From NCBI RefSeq assembly GCF_035999195.1, contig NZ_DASYGY010000009.1, positions 1,674,001-1,738,000 on the forward strand: DNA of 64,000 nt. Reading direction: 5' to 3'. The stretch comes from Pseudoxanthomonas sp. (GTDB taxonomy: Bacteria; Pseudomonadota; Gammaproteobacteria; Xanthomonadales; Xanthomonadaceae). How positions within the stretch are numbered: position 1 is the stretch's first letter; each line of letters starts with the position of its first letter. The notes under the pieces were generated by a model. The model saw only the letters and a list, made by a program, of their open reading frames with translations. It was not told the DNA's origin and did not search any database. This document shows positions 26,559-35,070 of this stretch, piece after piece. The translations under genes and the position numbers were made by a program.

Positions 26559-28697
26559 TCATCCACCGCCGGTCCAGTGCCAGCGCAGGCCGACGGTGAA
26601 GGTACGGTCCGCGCCCGGTTCGTAGAAGCGGCCATTGCCTTCGTTGACGATGACCGAACCGATGTGGAAACGATCAAGCGCATTGTCGATGCGGGCGAAT
26701 CCCTGCAGGCGCCCACTGCCCATCGACCAGTCGCGCACGACTTCCAGGTTGAGCACGCCGTAGCCGGGGGCGCGCTCGCTGCCCGTGTCGTTCACGGTGA
26801 CATCACTGACGGCCAGCAGCTGTGCGGCCGCATGCCACTGTTCGCCCTGCCATCGTAGCCGTGCCGATGCCTGCTGCCGTGCGACGCCCGGGATGCGGGT
26901 GCCGGCGGCAACCTGTACCACGGGCGAGGTGCAGCCGCTCGCGGTGCAGATCGGGAAGCGATCACGGAATGTCGCGTCCAGCCAGGTGTAGGCCAGTTGC
27001 AGCTGCCATGCCGCGTGCAACGGCAGCTCGGCCTGGATCTCCATGCCCTGCCGACGGGCGGCGCCAGCATTGCGGAAGCTGCTGCGGCCGCCGACATTGC
27101 GCGCTACCGCCAGTTCGTCGTCGGTATCCGCGCGGAACAGCGCGGCTTCGATACCCGCACCCTGACCGCCACGCCATTTCATGCCCAGCTCGGTATTGCG
27201 CGTCGTCGCCGGCCGCAGGTCGAAGGCCAGCCCCGCACCCCCGTCGGCACGATAGCCGACCTCGTTGAAGGTCGGCGTCTCGAAGCCGCGCCCGATCGAG
27301 GCATACAGGCGCAGCGCGTCGGAGGGAGCGAACACCAGGCCCGCCACCGGCGTGGTCCGCGCGTACACCACGCGGCCGCTGTCGTCGGGATTGGTGGCGG
27401 TGACGTAGGCATCGTCGGAGCGGAAGCGCACGCGGCTGTGGCGGGCGCCGACCAGCAGCGACCACTGTGGCGCAACATGCCACCATGCCTGCGCATACTG
27501 GTCGGCATTCGCCACCTGGTTGCGTTCGTTCCGCCGTAGCGCGCCGCGTACGCCCAGCGCCGCGCCGACGAAGTTCTCGTAGCCGCGACGATGCTGGCGC
27601 TGGCGGTCGGCGTTGACGCCCGCGCTCAGCTCGAACGGGCGCCCGGCGAGATCGCCGGTCCACGACCAGCGCAGGTCGGCGCCGCCGTACTCGTTGTCCA
27701 GATCGATCACGCCGCCCGAGTTGAGGGGATTGGCCTGCGCCGCGACGGGCAACGCAAGGTACTGTTCCACGTCGCGGCGGCCCACGTAGGCCATCGCACG
27801 CAGCCGATGCCCGTGGGCGAACGGCCATGCGTAGACCGCGCCGAGCTGGTCCTGGCGAACGGATTTGCGCGTGTCGTACTGCGTGGCGACCGGCGAGGCC
27901 TGGCGCGGATCCTGCCAGGCCTGCGCGCGCGTCAGCCCCAACGGATCCTTCGCGTCGGGCGCATTGAAGTGGTTGAGCAGCAGGTCCAGCGTGCCGGCGC
28001 CGGGCGTCAACCGGACCTTGGCGTTGAGCGACTCGCGCCGTGCCGCACTGTGGTCGCGGTACCCCCGCGTCTCCAGCACCGACGCCGCCACGTTGTAGCC
28101 GATCGCGCCACCGGCACCCCGCAGGCGAGCGCCCACCAGCGTGCTGTCGTGGCCGGCCACGCTGGCCTGCACGCGCGCATCGTGCCCCGTGTCCGGCAGT
28201 TCGCTCCACAACTGGATCACGCCACCGGACGAATTGCCGTGCAGCGCCGAGAACGGCCCGCGCAGCACCTCCACGCGATCGGCACCCAGCATGCTGAAGT
28301 GCGACACCTGGCCCTGCCCGTCCGGCATGGTCGCCGGCACGCCGTCGGCGTACAGCCGCAAGCCGCGCACGCCGAAGGTCGAGCGGGCGCCGAAGCCGCG
28401 GATCGACAACTGCGTGTCCTGCGCCAGGTTCTGCCGTTCGCGCGCGAGCAACCCCGGGATACCGTCCAGTGCTTCCGATAGCGCGGCTTGCGGCCGGGCG
28501 CCGCCATCGCCCAGCGAGACCACGCTGGTGGATGCCGGCGTATCGAAGGCGGTGACCGCTTCCAGGCGCGTCGCGGTGACGACGATGCGGTCCAGCGTTT
28601 CCGCGGATGCGGCCGACTGCGCGCGGACAGGCGTGACGAAGGGGGATACGAGCAGCGAACCACCCAGCATCCAGCAGAACGAAGACTTCACGTGCAT
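26559..28697 (-). CDS. TonB-dependent receptor, YncD/PqqU-like
   Basis: A 712-residue outer-membrane receptor with a signal peptide (to about VRAQS, residue 27) and the TonB-box region LDRIVVTATR. The plug has ERQNLAQDTQLSIRGFGARS and FGVRGLRLYADGVPATMPDG, which closely follow E. coli YncD, now called PqqU, a receptor for the redox cofactor pyrroloquinoline quinone. The barrel ends TFTVGLRWHWTGGG rather than in a terminal aromatic residue. Convergent with the deacetylase gene, with no partner gene beside it. PQQ transport is an inference from sequence phrases. A different small chelate remains possible. Confidence 0.85.
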   Translation of the reverse strand: MHVKSSFCWMLGGSLLVSPFVTPVRAQSAASAETLDRIVVTATRLEAVTAFDTPASTSVVSLGDGGARPQAALSEALDGIPGLLARERQNLAQDTQLSIRGFGARSTFGVRGLRLYADGVPATMPDGQGQVSHFSMLGADRVEVLRGPFSALHGNSSGGVIQLWSELPDTGHDARVQASVAGHDSTLVGARLRGAGGAIGYNVAASVLETRGYRDHSAARRESLNAKVRLTPGAGTLDLLLNHFNAPDAKDPLGLTRAQAWQDPRQASPVATQYDTRKSVRQDQLGAVYAWPFAHGHRLRAMAYVGRRDVEQYLALPVAAQANPLNSGGVIDLDNEYGGADLRWSWTGDLAGRPFELSAGVNADRQRQHRRGYENFVGAALGVRGALRRNERNQVANADQYAQAWWHVAPQWSLLVGARHSRVRFRSDDAYVTATNPDDSGRVVYARTTPVAGLVFAPSDALRLYASIGRGFETPTFNEVGYRADGGAGLAFDLRPATTRNTELGMKWRGGQGAGIEAALFRADTDDELAVARNVGGRSSFRNAGAARRQGMEIQAELPLHAAWQLQLAYTWLDATFRDRFPICTASGCTSPVVQVAAGTRIPGVARQQASARLRWQGEQWHAAAQLLAVSDVTVNDTGSERAPGYGVLNLEVVRDWSMGSGRLQGFARIDNALDRFHIGSVIVNEGNGRFYEPGADRTFTVGLRWHWTGGG

Positions 28698-28770
28698 GCA
28701 TCGAATCGTGGGAGGACCCGATGGTACCGCGTGCGCCGTCCGTGCGGCCTGGTTGCCGGCCGACCGTGCG

Positions 28771-30351
28771 CTACTTCGCCGGCTCGAACAGCAGATCCGG
28801 ATAGTCGTAGCTGAAGTCGGCCAGCGGCGAGACCGCCTTCATCGTGATGCGCGCCACGCGGCCGTCGGCATCCAGGGCGAACGTCATGTAGGCCGGCTCG
28901 ATGGACGTGTCGTCCCAGTCCACGCGGAAGGTGTCGTACTGCCAGTGGCGCAACGTGCCGGCCATGTTCGGCGTCTGCCTGAAGTCGACGCGCAGCGTGC
29001 CGCGCTGGTCGGCGACGCTGATCGGGCCGTACCACGCGTCGCGATAGGCACCCGCGTATCCGGCAAGGGGAAGCGAGGGGAGCGATGCCGTGCGTGCGCC
29101 GGTGGACGCGCCCTTCAGCGCTTCGAGTCCGCCCGCCAGCCGCGCCTGGTTCCAGGTCGAGAACGCCGCGACCCAGTCGCGCGGCGCCAGGCCGAGATAG
29201 TGGTCCAGCAGTTCGTAGCCGAGCCCGCGCATCACGTCCACGTCTTCGGCGTTGATCTGCAGCGAGATGCCCAGGTTGCGCTCCGGCACCAGCACCACGA
29301 AGGCGAGCACGCCGAACACCGCCCCACCATGCTGCACGACCTTGACGCCGCGGTAGTCCTGCACGTTCCAGCCGTAGCCATAGCTGGAGAACTGCGGCGT
29401 GATGTCGGCGATCGGCGCCGGATAGGCGTGGATCGGGATGGTCACCTGCGGCGTCCACATCGCGCGGGCCGACGCTTCGCTGTAGAGCCGCCCCTTGCCG
29501 TCGGGCAGCGCGCCCAGGGCCAGCTGCACCTGCAGCCAACGGGCGAAATCGTTCGCGCTCCAGGACAGGCCACCGGCCGGTGCGCCCACCTGGCCCAGGC
29601 CCTCGCGTTCGGGCAATACCTGCTGCGGACCCAGACCACGCAGCCGGGCGTCCAGCCGCGCATGCGGCTGCACCCGATTGGGGTTGGCGAAACGGTCGCG
29701 CTCGTCGCTCACCGCCGTCTTCATGCCCAGCGGCACGAAGATGCGGGTGCGCACGAACTCCTCCCACGGCATGCCACTGACCTGAGTGACCAGTTCGCCG
29801 GCGACGATGTACAGGATGTTGTCGTAGGCATAGCCGCTGCGGAAGCTGGTGGCCGGCTTGAGGTGCCGCAGCGCGCGCACGATGTCGGCGCGGCTGCGCG
29901 AGGTGCGCGGAATGAACAGCAGGTCGCCGGCGCCCAGCCCCAGCCCGCTGCGGTGGAGCAGCAGGTCGGCGACGGTCATCTCGCGGGTGACCCAGGCGTC
30001 GTACATGCGGAAGTCGGGCAGGTGGTCGATCACCCGGTCGTCCCATGCCAGCTTGCCGTCGTCGATCAGGATGGCCAGCGCCGCCGCGGTCACCGCCTTG
30101 CCGGTCGAGCCGGTGGGGAAGATCGTGTCCGCATCGACCGGTTCGGTGCCGCCCAGCCGGCGCACACCGTAGCCCCTCGCATGCACGATCTGTCCATCCT
30201 TGACGACGGAGATGGCCATGCCGGGCACATCGCGCGAGCGCATGGCCTGTTCGACCCGTGCATCGAAGCCGGCCGGCACCTGCGCCTGCACGGCCTTGCA
30301 CGGCAGCATGACGGTCGCGGCCACCACCAGCGACATGAGGAACACGTTCAT
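28771..30351 (-). CDS. Exported serine hydrolase (class C beta-lactamase / PBP fold)
   Basis: A 526-residue protein with a signal peptide (to about VQAQ, residue 24). The beta-lactamase-fold domain has the S-x-x-K motif STGK (Ser82, Lys85), the Tyr-x-Asn-type motif in SGYAYDNILY and the third motif HGG in VVQHGG. A C-terminal lipocalin-like domain (DUF3471 type) starts at about residue 415 (LPLAGYAGAYRDAWYGPI). Such enzymes are usually D-aminopeptidases or esterases rather than lactamases. The start overlaps the upstream transporter stop by one base (TGATG), so it is the last gene of the operon TBDT, dgcN, transporter, hydrolase. Confidence 0.87.
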   Translation of the reverse strand: MNVFLMSLVVAATVMLPCKAVQAQVPAGFDARVEQAMRSRDVPGMAISVVKDGQIVHARGYGVRRLGGTEPVDADTIFPTGSTGKAVTAAALAILIDDGKLAWDDRVIDHLPDFRMYDAWVTREMTVADLLLHRSGLGLGAGDLLFIPRTSRSRADIVRALRHLKPATSFRSGYAYDNILYIVAGELVTQVSGMPWEEFVRTRIFVPLGMKTAVSDERDRFANPNRVQPHARLDARLRGLGPQQVLPEREGLGQVGAPAGGLSWSANDFARWLQVQLALGALPDGKGRLYSEASARAMWTPQVTIPIHAYPAPIADITPQFSSYGYGWNVQDYRGVKVVQHGGAVFGVLAFVVLVPERNLGISLQINAEDVDVMRGLGYELLDHYLGLAPRDWVAAFSTWNQARLAGGLEALKGASTGARTASLPSLPLAGYAGAYRDAWYGPISVADQRGTLRVDFRQTPNMAGTLRHWQYDTFRVDWDDTSIEPAYMTFALDADGRVARITMKAVSPLADFSYDYPDLLFEPAK

Positions 30352-31481
30352 CAGCGATCTCCGGACAGGACGGGCGCGGGCGCAGCGCCGGATGCGGGGC
30401 GATGCCGCAGTCGCCACAGGCCGACCGTCAGCAGCGGCACGATATAGACCACGAGGAACAGGTACGCCAGCGCGCGATAGCCCTGCGCGATCAGCGCCAC
30501 CAGGCCGACACGGTCGGCGATGAAGATCGAACCGACCAGCAGCAGCGCCGCGACCGACAGGCGTGCGCTACGGCCCATGCCGGCGCGGCCGCGTGCGCGC
30601 CAAGCGTGCGCGATCCGTTCGTTGCAGGCATGGATCGCCGCCGTGCCGGTTTCCAGCAGCGCAGCGAAGATCATCAGCTGGAACAGCAGGTGGAACGCCG
30701 GCGCCTGCAACTGGCGCAGGATGAAATCCGACGGCAGCGCTTCGTCGCCGATGCCCGGATACCACGCCAGCATGCAGACGAAGAACAGCAGGCCCGGCAG
30801 CATCGCCAGCGGCCCGGACAGCACGCCGGCGACCACGGCATCGCGCCGGCACAGGAAGTGCCGCGCCAGCGGCAGCACGATCACCGCGCCGACGATGTTG
30901 TAGCCCGCGTACGTCAATCCGCCCTGCAGCCAGCCGGTGGCCGGATGCGGCGTGGCCAGCGTGGCCATCGCCGGCTCGCCGAACCTGGCCAGCACCAGCA
31001 CCACGAACAGCGCGTAGGTGCCGTACAGCAGGATCGACACCCACTTGAACAGGGCCTCGACCGTTTCGTTGCCGAAGGCGACGAAGCCGCCGATCGCCGC
31101 CATCAGCAACAGCGTGCCGGCCAGCGTGGGCCAGCCCAGCATCGCCGCGAACATCTCGCCCGCCGCCGCGCCGAACACGGCCAGGATCAGCACCATGAAG
31201 ACCAGGTACGCCACCTCGAACACGAACGCGAACCGGCCCAGCAGCACGCCGAAGAAGGCGCGGTAGTCGACGCTGCGCGTCGCGTGGGCGAGGGCGAAGG
31301 TCAGCGCGCAGATCGCGCTCCAGCACAGCATCGCCACCACGATCGCCAGCAGGCCGCCCTGCGGGCCGCTGGGGATGAAGTACTCCGCGAGTTCCCGGCC
31401 GGTGGCGTAACCGCCGCCGATCACCGCCGCCTTGAAGGCCAGTCCCGGCAGGATCCAGCGCTGGAAGCGCGTGGAAGGCAT
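30351..31481 (-). CDS. YkvI-like multi-pass membrane transporter
   Basis: About 376 residues with roughly ten hydrophobic helices. The start MPSTRFQRWILPGLAFKAAVIGGGYATGRE, followed by LAEYFIPSGPQGGLLAI, matches the YkvI family of putative amino-acid/solute transporters in the APC superfamily. GGGYATGRELAEYF is the broken first helix typical of the superfamily. No characterised substrate is known; placement between dgcN and a peptidase-like hydrolase suggests amino-acid or dipeptide uptake across the inner membrane. It starts 4 bp after the dgcN stop and overlaps the hydrolase start by one base. Confidence 0.82.
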   Translation of the reverse strand: MPSTRFQRWILPGLAFKAAVIGGGYATGRELAEYFIPSGPQGGLLAIVVAMLCWSAICALTFALAHATRSVDYRAFFGVLLGRFAFVFEVAYLVFMVLILAVFGAAAGEMFAAMLGWPTLAGTLLLMAAIGGFVAFGNETVEALFKWVSILLYGTYALFVVLVLARFGEPAMATLATPHPATGWLQGGLTYAGYNIVGAVIVLPLARHFLCRRDAVVAGVLSGPLAMLPGLLFFVCMLAWYPGIGDEALPSDFILRQLQAPAFHLLFQLMIFAALLETGTAAIHACNERIAHAWRARGRAGMGRSARLSVAALLLVGSIFIADRVGLVALIAQGYRALAYLFLVVYIVPLLTVGLWRLRHRPASGAAPAPVLSGDR

Positions 31482-31485
31482 CGCC

Positions 31486-32538
31486 TCAGCCGGCCTGCCG
31501 GGCAAGGCAGGCGGCGACCAGCGCGGTGAACGCGTCGCCGCCCCGCACCGGATCGGCGACCGGCATGCCGAGCCGGTCCGACAGCGCATCGATGACCTCG
31601 CGCGCGGCGTCCGCGTCCAGCATGCCGGTGTTGAGGCTGACGCCGCCGCAGCGGATGGCCGGGTTGGTGCGTGCGCCGAGGCGCAGCGCCAGCTCGATGG
31701 TCTCCTCGATGGACGGCAGCAGGTAGTGCGGATACCCCAGCACGCGCGCGCGGCCGTGTTCGTGGCAGACGACGAACACGTCCGGCTGGCTGCCGTGCAG
31801 CAACGCCAGCGACACGCCGGCATACGCCGGATGCGACAGCGACCCCTGCCCTTCGATCACGTCCCAGTGGGACGGGGCCGCGTTGGGCGACAGCATTTCG
31901 GCCGCGCCCGCCGCGAAGTCGGCCACCACCGCGTCCATCGGAATGCCCGCGCCGGCGATCAGGATGCCGGTCTGGCCGGTGGCGCGGAAATCGGCATCGA
32001 TACCACGCGCCCGGAACGCGCGCGCCAGCGCCAGCGCCGTGTACTTCTTGCCGAGCGCGCAATCGGTGCCGATGGTCAGAAGCCGGTGCCCGCTGCGCTT
32101 CGCGCCGGTGGCCACCGGGATGTCCGCCGGCGGCTCGCGCACGTCGATCAGTCGGCGACCCTGCGCGCGCGCCGCCGTGCGCAGCGGCTCGATGCCCGAC
32201 AGGCGCATGTGCATGCCACCGATCAGGTCGAGTCCCGCTTCCAGTGCCTGCACCAGCAACGGAATCCATGCCGGCGGAATACGTCCGCCGGGATTGGCCA
32301 CGCCGATCACCATGGCACGCGCACCCGCCTGGCGCGCCTGCATCGGCGACAGGAACGGCAGGCCGGCGCTGACCGTTGCCGTGTCGCAGGCGAATTCGCC
32401 GACGCAGCGGTCGCGCGCCCAGTCGCGCAGGCCGAACGCGGTCTTGGCGTAGCCGGGCTCGACGGTATCGCCGAGGAACAGCAGGTACGGTTGCGGAAGC
32501 GCATCGACGTCGGACGACGCCGGAAGAGCGGTCTGCAT
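31486..32538 (-). CDS. dgcN: DgcN-like protein (DUF1611 family)
   Basis: A 350-residue DUF1611 protein. The N-terminal domain has ANPGGRIPPAWIPLLVQALEAGLDLIGGMH in successive blocks; the C-terminal P-loop domain has GTDCALGKKYTALAL (157-170) and VIEGQGSLSHPAYAG. Literature on D-glutamate catabolism assigns DgcN (DUF1611) as the N-acetyltransferase forming N-acetyl-D-glutamate, working with the epimerase-family protein DgcA. A dgcA-type gene is present here at 36870-39029. The start at 32538 (MQTALPASS) is supported by its distance of 61 bp from the TBDT stop; an earlier in-frame Met at 32574 is possible. Confidence 0.85.
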   Translation of the reverse strand: MQTALPASSDVDALPQPYLLFLGDTVEPGYAKTAFGLRDWARDRCVGEFACDTATVSAGLPFLSPMQARQAGARAMVIGVANPGGRIPPAWIPLLVQALEAGLDLIGGMHMRLSGIEPLRTAARAQGRRLIDVREPPADIPVATGAKRSGHRLLTIGTDCALGKKYTALALARAFRARGIDADFRATGQTGILIAGAGIPMDAVVADFAAGAAEMLSPNAAPSHWDVIEGQGSLSHPAYAGVSLALLHGSQPDVFVVCHEHGRARVLGYPHYLLPSIEETIELALRLGARTNPAIRCGGVSLNTGMLDADAAREVIDALSDRLGMPVADPVRGGDAFTALVAACLARQAG

Positions 32539-32598
32539 GGGCGGAGTCCGGAGCACGGAAAGAGCGGACGCCATCCGCGCGAAGCGGATGGCGCGCGG

Positions 32599-34935
32599 TC
32601 AGAAGCGGACGTCGAGTTCCAGCCCGAAGGTCCGCGGCTGGATGGGCACGCCGGTGACGTGCGACCTGACACCGGACAGCGCGCCGTCCATCGGCGTCAG
32701 GGTCGACCACGCCCGTTCGCCGGTGACGTTGTTGGCGTACAGGCGCAGCTCCCAGTTGTTCCTGCCGATGCCGGCGTACAGGTCCAGCGCGTGGTAGCTG
32801 TCCAGTTCCAGCGGCACCGTGATGTCGTCCGGCGCCAGCAGCGTGTCCGGATCGCCCGGCGCGGTGACGCGCTGCCGTTCGGTGGTCTCGTTGACGCGGT
32901 CGTCGACCCAGCGCAGCGCGCCGCCCACCTGGCCGTTGAGGCCGCCCACGGAAAACGCGTACTCGGCCGTCCCGGTCCACGACAGTTTCGGCGTGTACGG
33001 CATGCGGTCGCCGGCGAGACCGGTCCACAGGATCACGTCGAACGCGCCCTGCGGGATCACCGTCGGCTCGAAATCATTCTTGATGCTCGCGTCGGTGTAG
33101 GCGGCGTTGAAGCCCAGCGTCAGATTGTCGGTGGCGCGGAACAGCGACGACAGCTCCAGACCCTCGCTGGTCGCCTTGCCGCCGTTGACCAGGCCGCCGA
33201 CGCCGTTGAACGACGACGCCACCTGGATGTCTTCCCAGTCGATCCGGAACGCCGACACGTCCAGCGTCACGCGACGGTCGGCGAACTGCGACTTCATGCC
33301 GATCTCGTAGCTGTCGAGCATCGAGGAATCCACCTGTGGCGGCACGCCGGCCAGCGCCACGTTCGGACCGCCCGGCTGGTAGCCGGTGGCCACGCGCGCG
33401 TACAGCATGGCGTTCTCGGACAGCCTGAACTGCGGGCTCAGGCTCCAGGTGAACACGTCCTCGCTGGACTCGCCCGGCGACTCGCCGATGGGCGCCAGGA
33501 TGCCGGTCGGCACGTTCTGGCTGAACCACTGCTCGTTGCGCGCCTGGCGCAGGCCGGCGTCGATCTTGAAGCGCTCGCCGAAGCGCCACGAACCGTTGGC
33601 GAACAGCGCGTATTCCTTGTACGTGCTGGGCAGGTTGATGATCGCCAGCGTGCCGAACGCATCGTCCAGCGGCGCCGGCAGCGGCGTGCCGTCGCGCTGG
33701 CCCAGCCAGGCGAACTGGCTCTGCAGCGCGTCCTCTTTCGTGTAGAACGCGCCGACCATCCATTCGAAGGTACCGCCGCCCTTCGATTGCAGGCGGAATT
33801 CCTGCGTGACCTTGTCGAGGTCGAACTCGTAGCGCACGAACGAGCTGCCGGGCTCCGGCAGGCCGAGCAGCAGGTCGGCCACTTCACCGAACTGCACGGT
33901 CGAATCGATCTGGTCGATCGTGTCGGTCTGCGACCAGCCGGTCGCCGAAATGAAGTTGGCCCAACCCAGGTCCCAGTCCAGGCTCAGCGACGCCAGTGTC
34001 AGGTCCTTGGAGAACGGGCGCGGCTGCCAGGCCAGGTCGTCGTCCTCGCCGAACAGCGGGTCCAGCGTGTCGCCATCCAGCGCCACGCCGGCACGGTCGT
34101 CGCTGCGGATGCGCTGGTGCAGCACGGACAGGCCGAGGTCGAACGTCTCGCCATCCCACGACAGCGCCGTACGCGCGCCGATCTGCTCGCCCTTGTTGAT
34201 GTCCTCGCGGCCATCGACCGCGTTGTCGGTGAAGCCGGCGATGCCGTTGCGCGCGAAGCTCATGCGCAGGCCCAGGCGGTCCTCCTTCAGCGGCAGGCTG
34301 GCGCCGAAGCGGGCATTCCACGCATGGCCGCCGTCCTGCACGGAACGCAGGCCGAAACCGACGCGCGCTTCTTCGCCGAACAGGTCCGGCGACCGGGTGA
34401 CGTACTTCAACAGGCCGCCGACCGCGCCGGCGCCGTAGAGCGTGCCCTGCGGGCCGCGCAGCACTTCGACGCGGCTGATGTCGTACGGCAGCAGGTCGAG
34501 CATCAGCGTGCTCGCGCCCTGGTAGATGCCGCTGGAGCCGACCGGCACGTCGTCGATGTAGGTGGACACCGTGGCACCGGACGACAGCGCGGCGATGCCG
34601 CGCAGCGAGACGCGGGTCAGGCCCGGGCTGCCGTCGTTCTGCACCTGCAGGCCGGGGATGTAGGCGGCATAGTCGGACAGCGACACCGCGCCGATGTTCT
34701 CCAGCTGCCGCTCGCCGATCACGCTGATCGAGGCGGCGACATCGCGGATGTTCTCCACGCGCTTGTTGGCGGTCACCACCACCGTGTCGAGGTTGGTGGC
34801 GGACGCGTCATCGGCCGGGGCGGCCGGTTCGGCCTGCTGCGCCAGCGCCGGCGCGGCGCAACAGGCCAGTGCGCCGGCGATCGCCAGGGAGAGTTGCTTG
34901 CGGTACCACGGCCGTGCGGACTGGGACTGGTTCAT
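32599..34935 (-). CDS. TonB-dependent receptor, peptide/D-amino-acid locus
   Basis: A 778-residue outer-membrane receptor. Signal peptide to about residue 33 (PALA-QQAEP) and TonB-box-like LDTVVVTANKR. The plug has SISVIGERQLENIGAVSLSD and VEVLRGPQGTLYGAGAVGGLL. The barrel ends PRTFGLELDVRF with the C-terminal Phe needed for outer-membrane assembly. It is first in the operon with dgcN, the YkvI transporter and a serine hydrolase. It is driven by the promoter-operator at 35006-35043. Substrate is inferred to be a small peptide or murein fragment from the enzymes of the locus. Confidence 0.92.
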   Translation of the reverse strand: MNQSQSARPWYRKQLSLAIAGALACCAAPALAQQAEPAAPADDASATNLDTVVVTANKRVENIRDVAASISVIGERQLENIGAVSLSDYAAYIPGLQVQNDGSPGLTRVSLRGIAALSSGATVSTYIDDVPVGSSGIYQGASTLMLDLLPYDISRVEVLRGPQGTLYGAGAVGGLLKYVTRSPDLFGEEARVGFGLRSVQDGGHAWNARFGASLPLKEDRLGLRMSFARNGIAGFTDNAVDGREDINKGEQIGARTALSWDGETFDLGLSVLHQRIRSDDRAGVALDGDTLDPLFGEDDDLAWQPRPFSKDLTLASLSLDWDLGWANFISATGWSQTDTIDQIDSTVQFGEVADLLLGLPEPGSSFVRYEFDLDKVTQEFRLQSKGGGTFEWMVGAFYTKEDALQSQFAWLGQRDGTPLPAPLDDAFGTLAIINLPSTYKEYALFANGSWRFGERFKIDAGLRQARNEQWFSQNVPTGILAPIGESPGESSEDVFTWSLSPQFRLSENAMLYARVATGYQPGGPNVALAGVPPQVDSSMLDSYEIGMKSQFADRRVTLDVSAFRIDWEDIQVASSFNGVGGLVNGGKATSEGLELSSLFRATDNLTLGFNAAYTDASIKNDFEPTVIPQGAFDVILWTGLAGDRMPYTPKLSWTGTAEYAFSVGGLNGQVGGALRWVDDRVNETTERQRVTAPGDPDTLLAPDDITVPLELDSYHALDLYAGIGRNNWELRLYANNVTGERAWSTLTPMDGALSGVRSHVTGVPIQPRTFGLELDVRF

Positions 34936-35005
34936 GCCTGCGCTCCCGGGCGACTTGGAAAGGAGGGATGGGGCGCCGGCATGGACCCGGTGCGCGAACA
35001 CCATC

Positions 35006-35043
35006 CTGATTGGCGATAATGATCCCAATCAGAGAATTGTCAA
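35006..35043 (-). promoter_or_regulatory. Promoter with embedded inverted-repeat operator, TBDT operon
   Basis: Minus strand: -35 TTGACA (35038-35043), 16-bp spacer, -10 CATTAT (35016-35021). A perfect inverted repeat CTGATTGG (35006-35013) / CCAATCAG (35025-35032) with an 11-bp centre spans the -10 box. The block from 35006 to 35044 is repeated almost unchanged at 41175-41214 with one inserted base. Binding by the XRE-cupin regulator at 41345 is inferred. The predicted transcript start is about 70 bp before the TBDT ATG. Confidence 0.8.
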
Positions 35044-35070
35044 CACATTTGGAAAATCCGCCGCGGCGTC

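Noticed and set aside
31432..35019. Open frame of about 1195 codons on the plus strand
   Set aside because: Antisense to dgcN and the TBDT gene; low-complexity reverse-frame composition.
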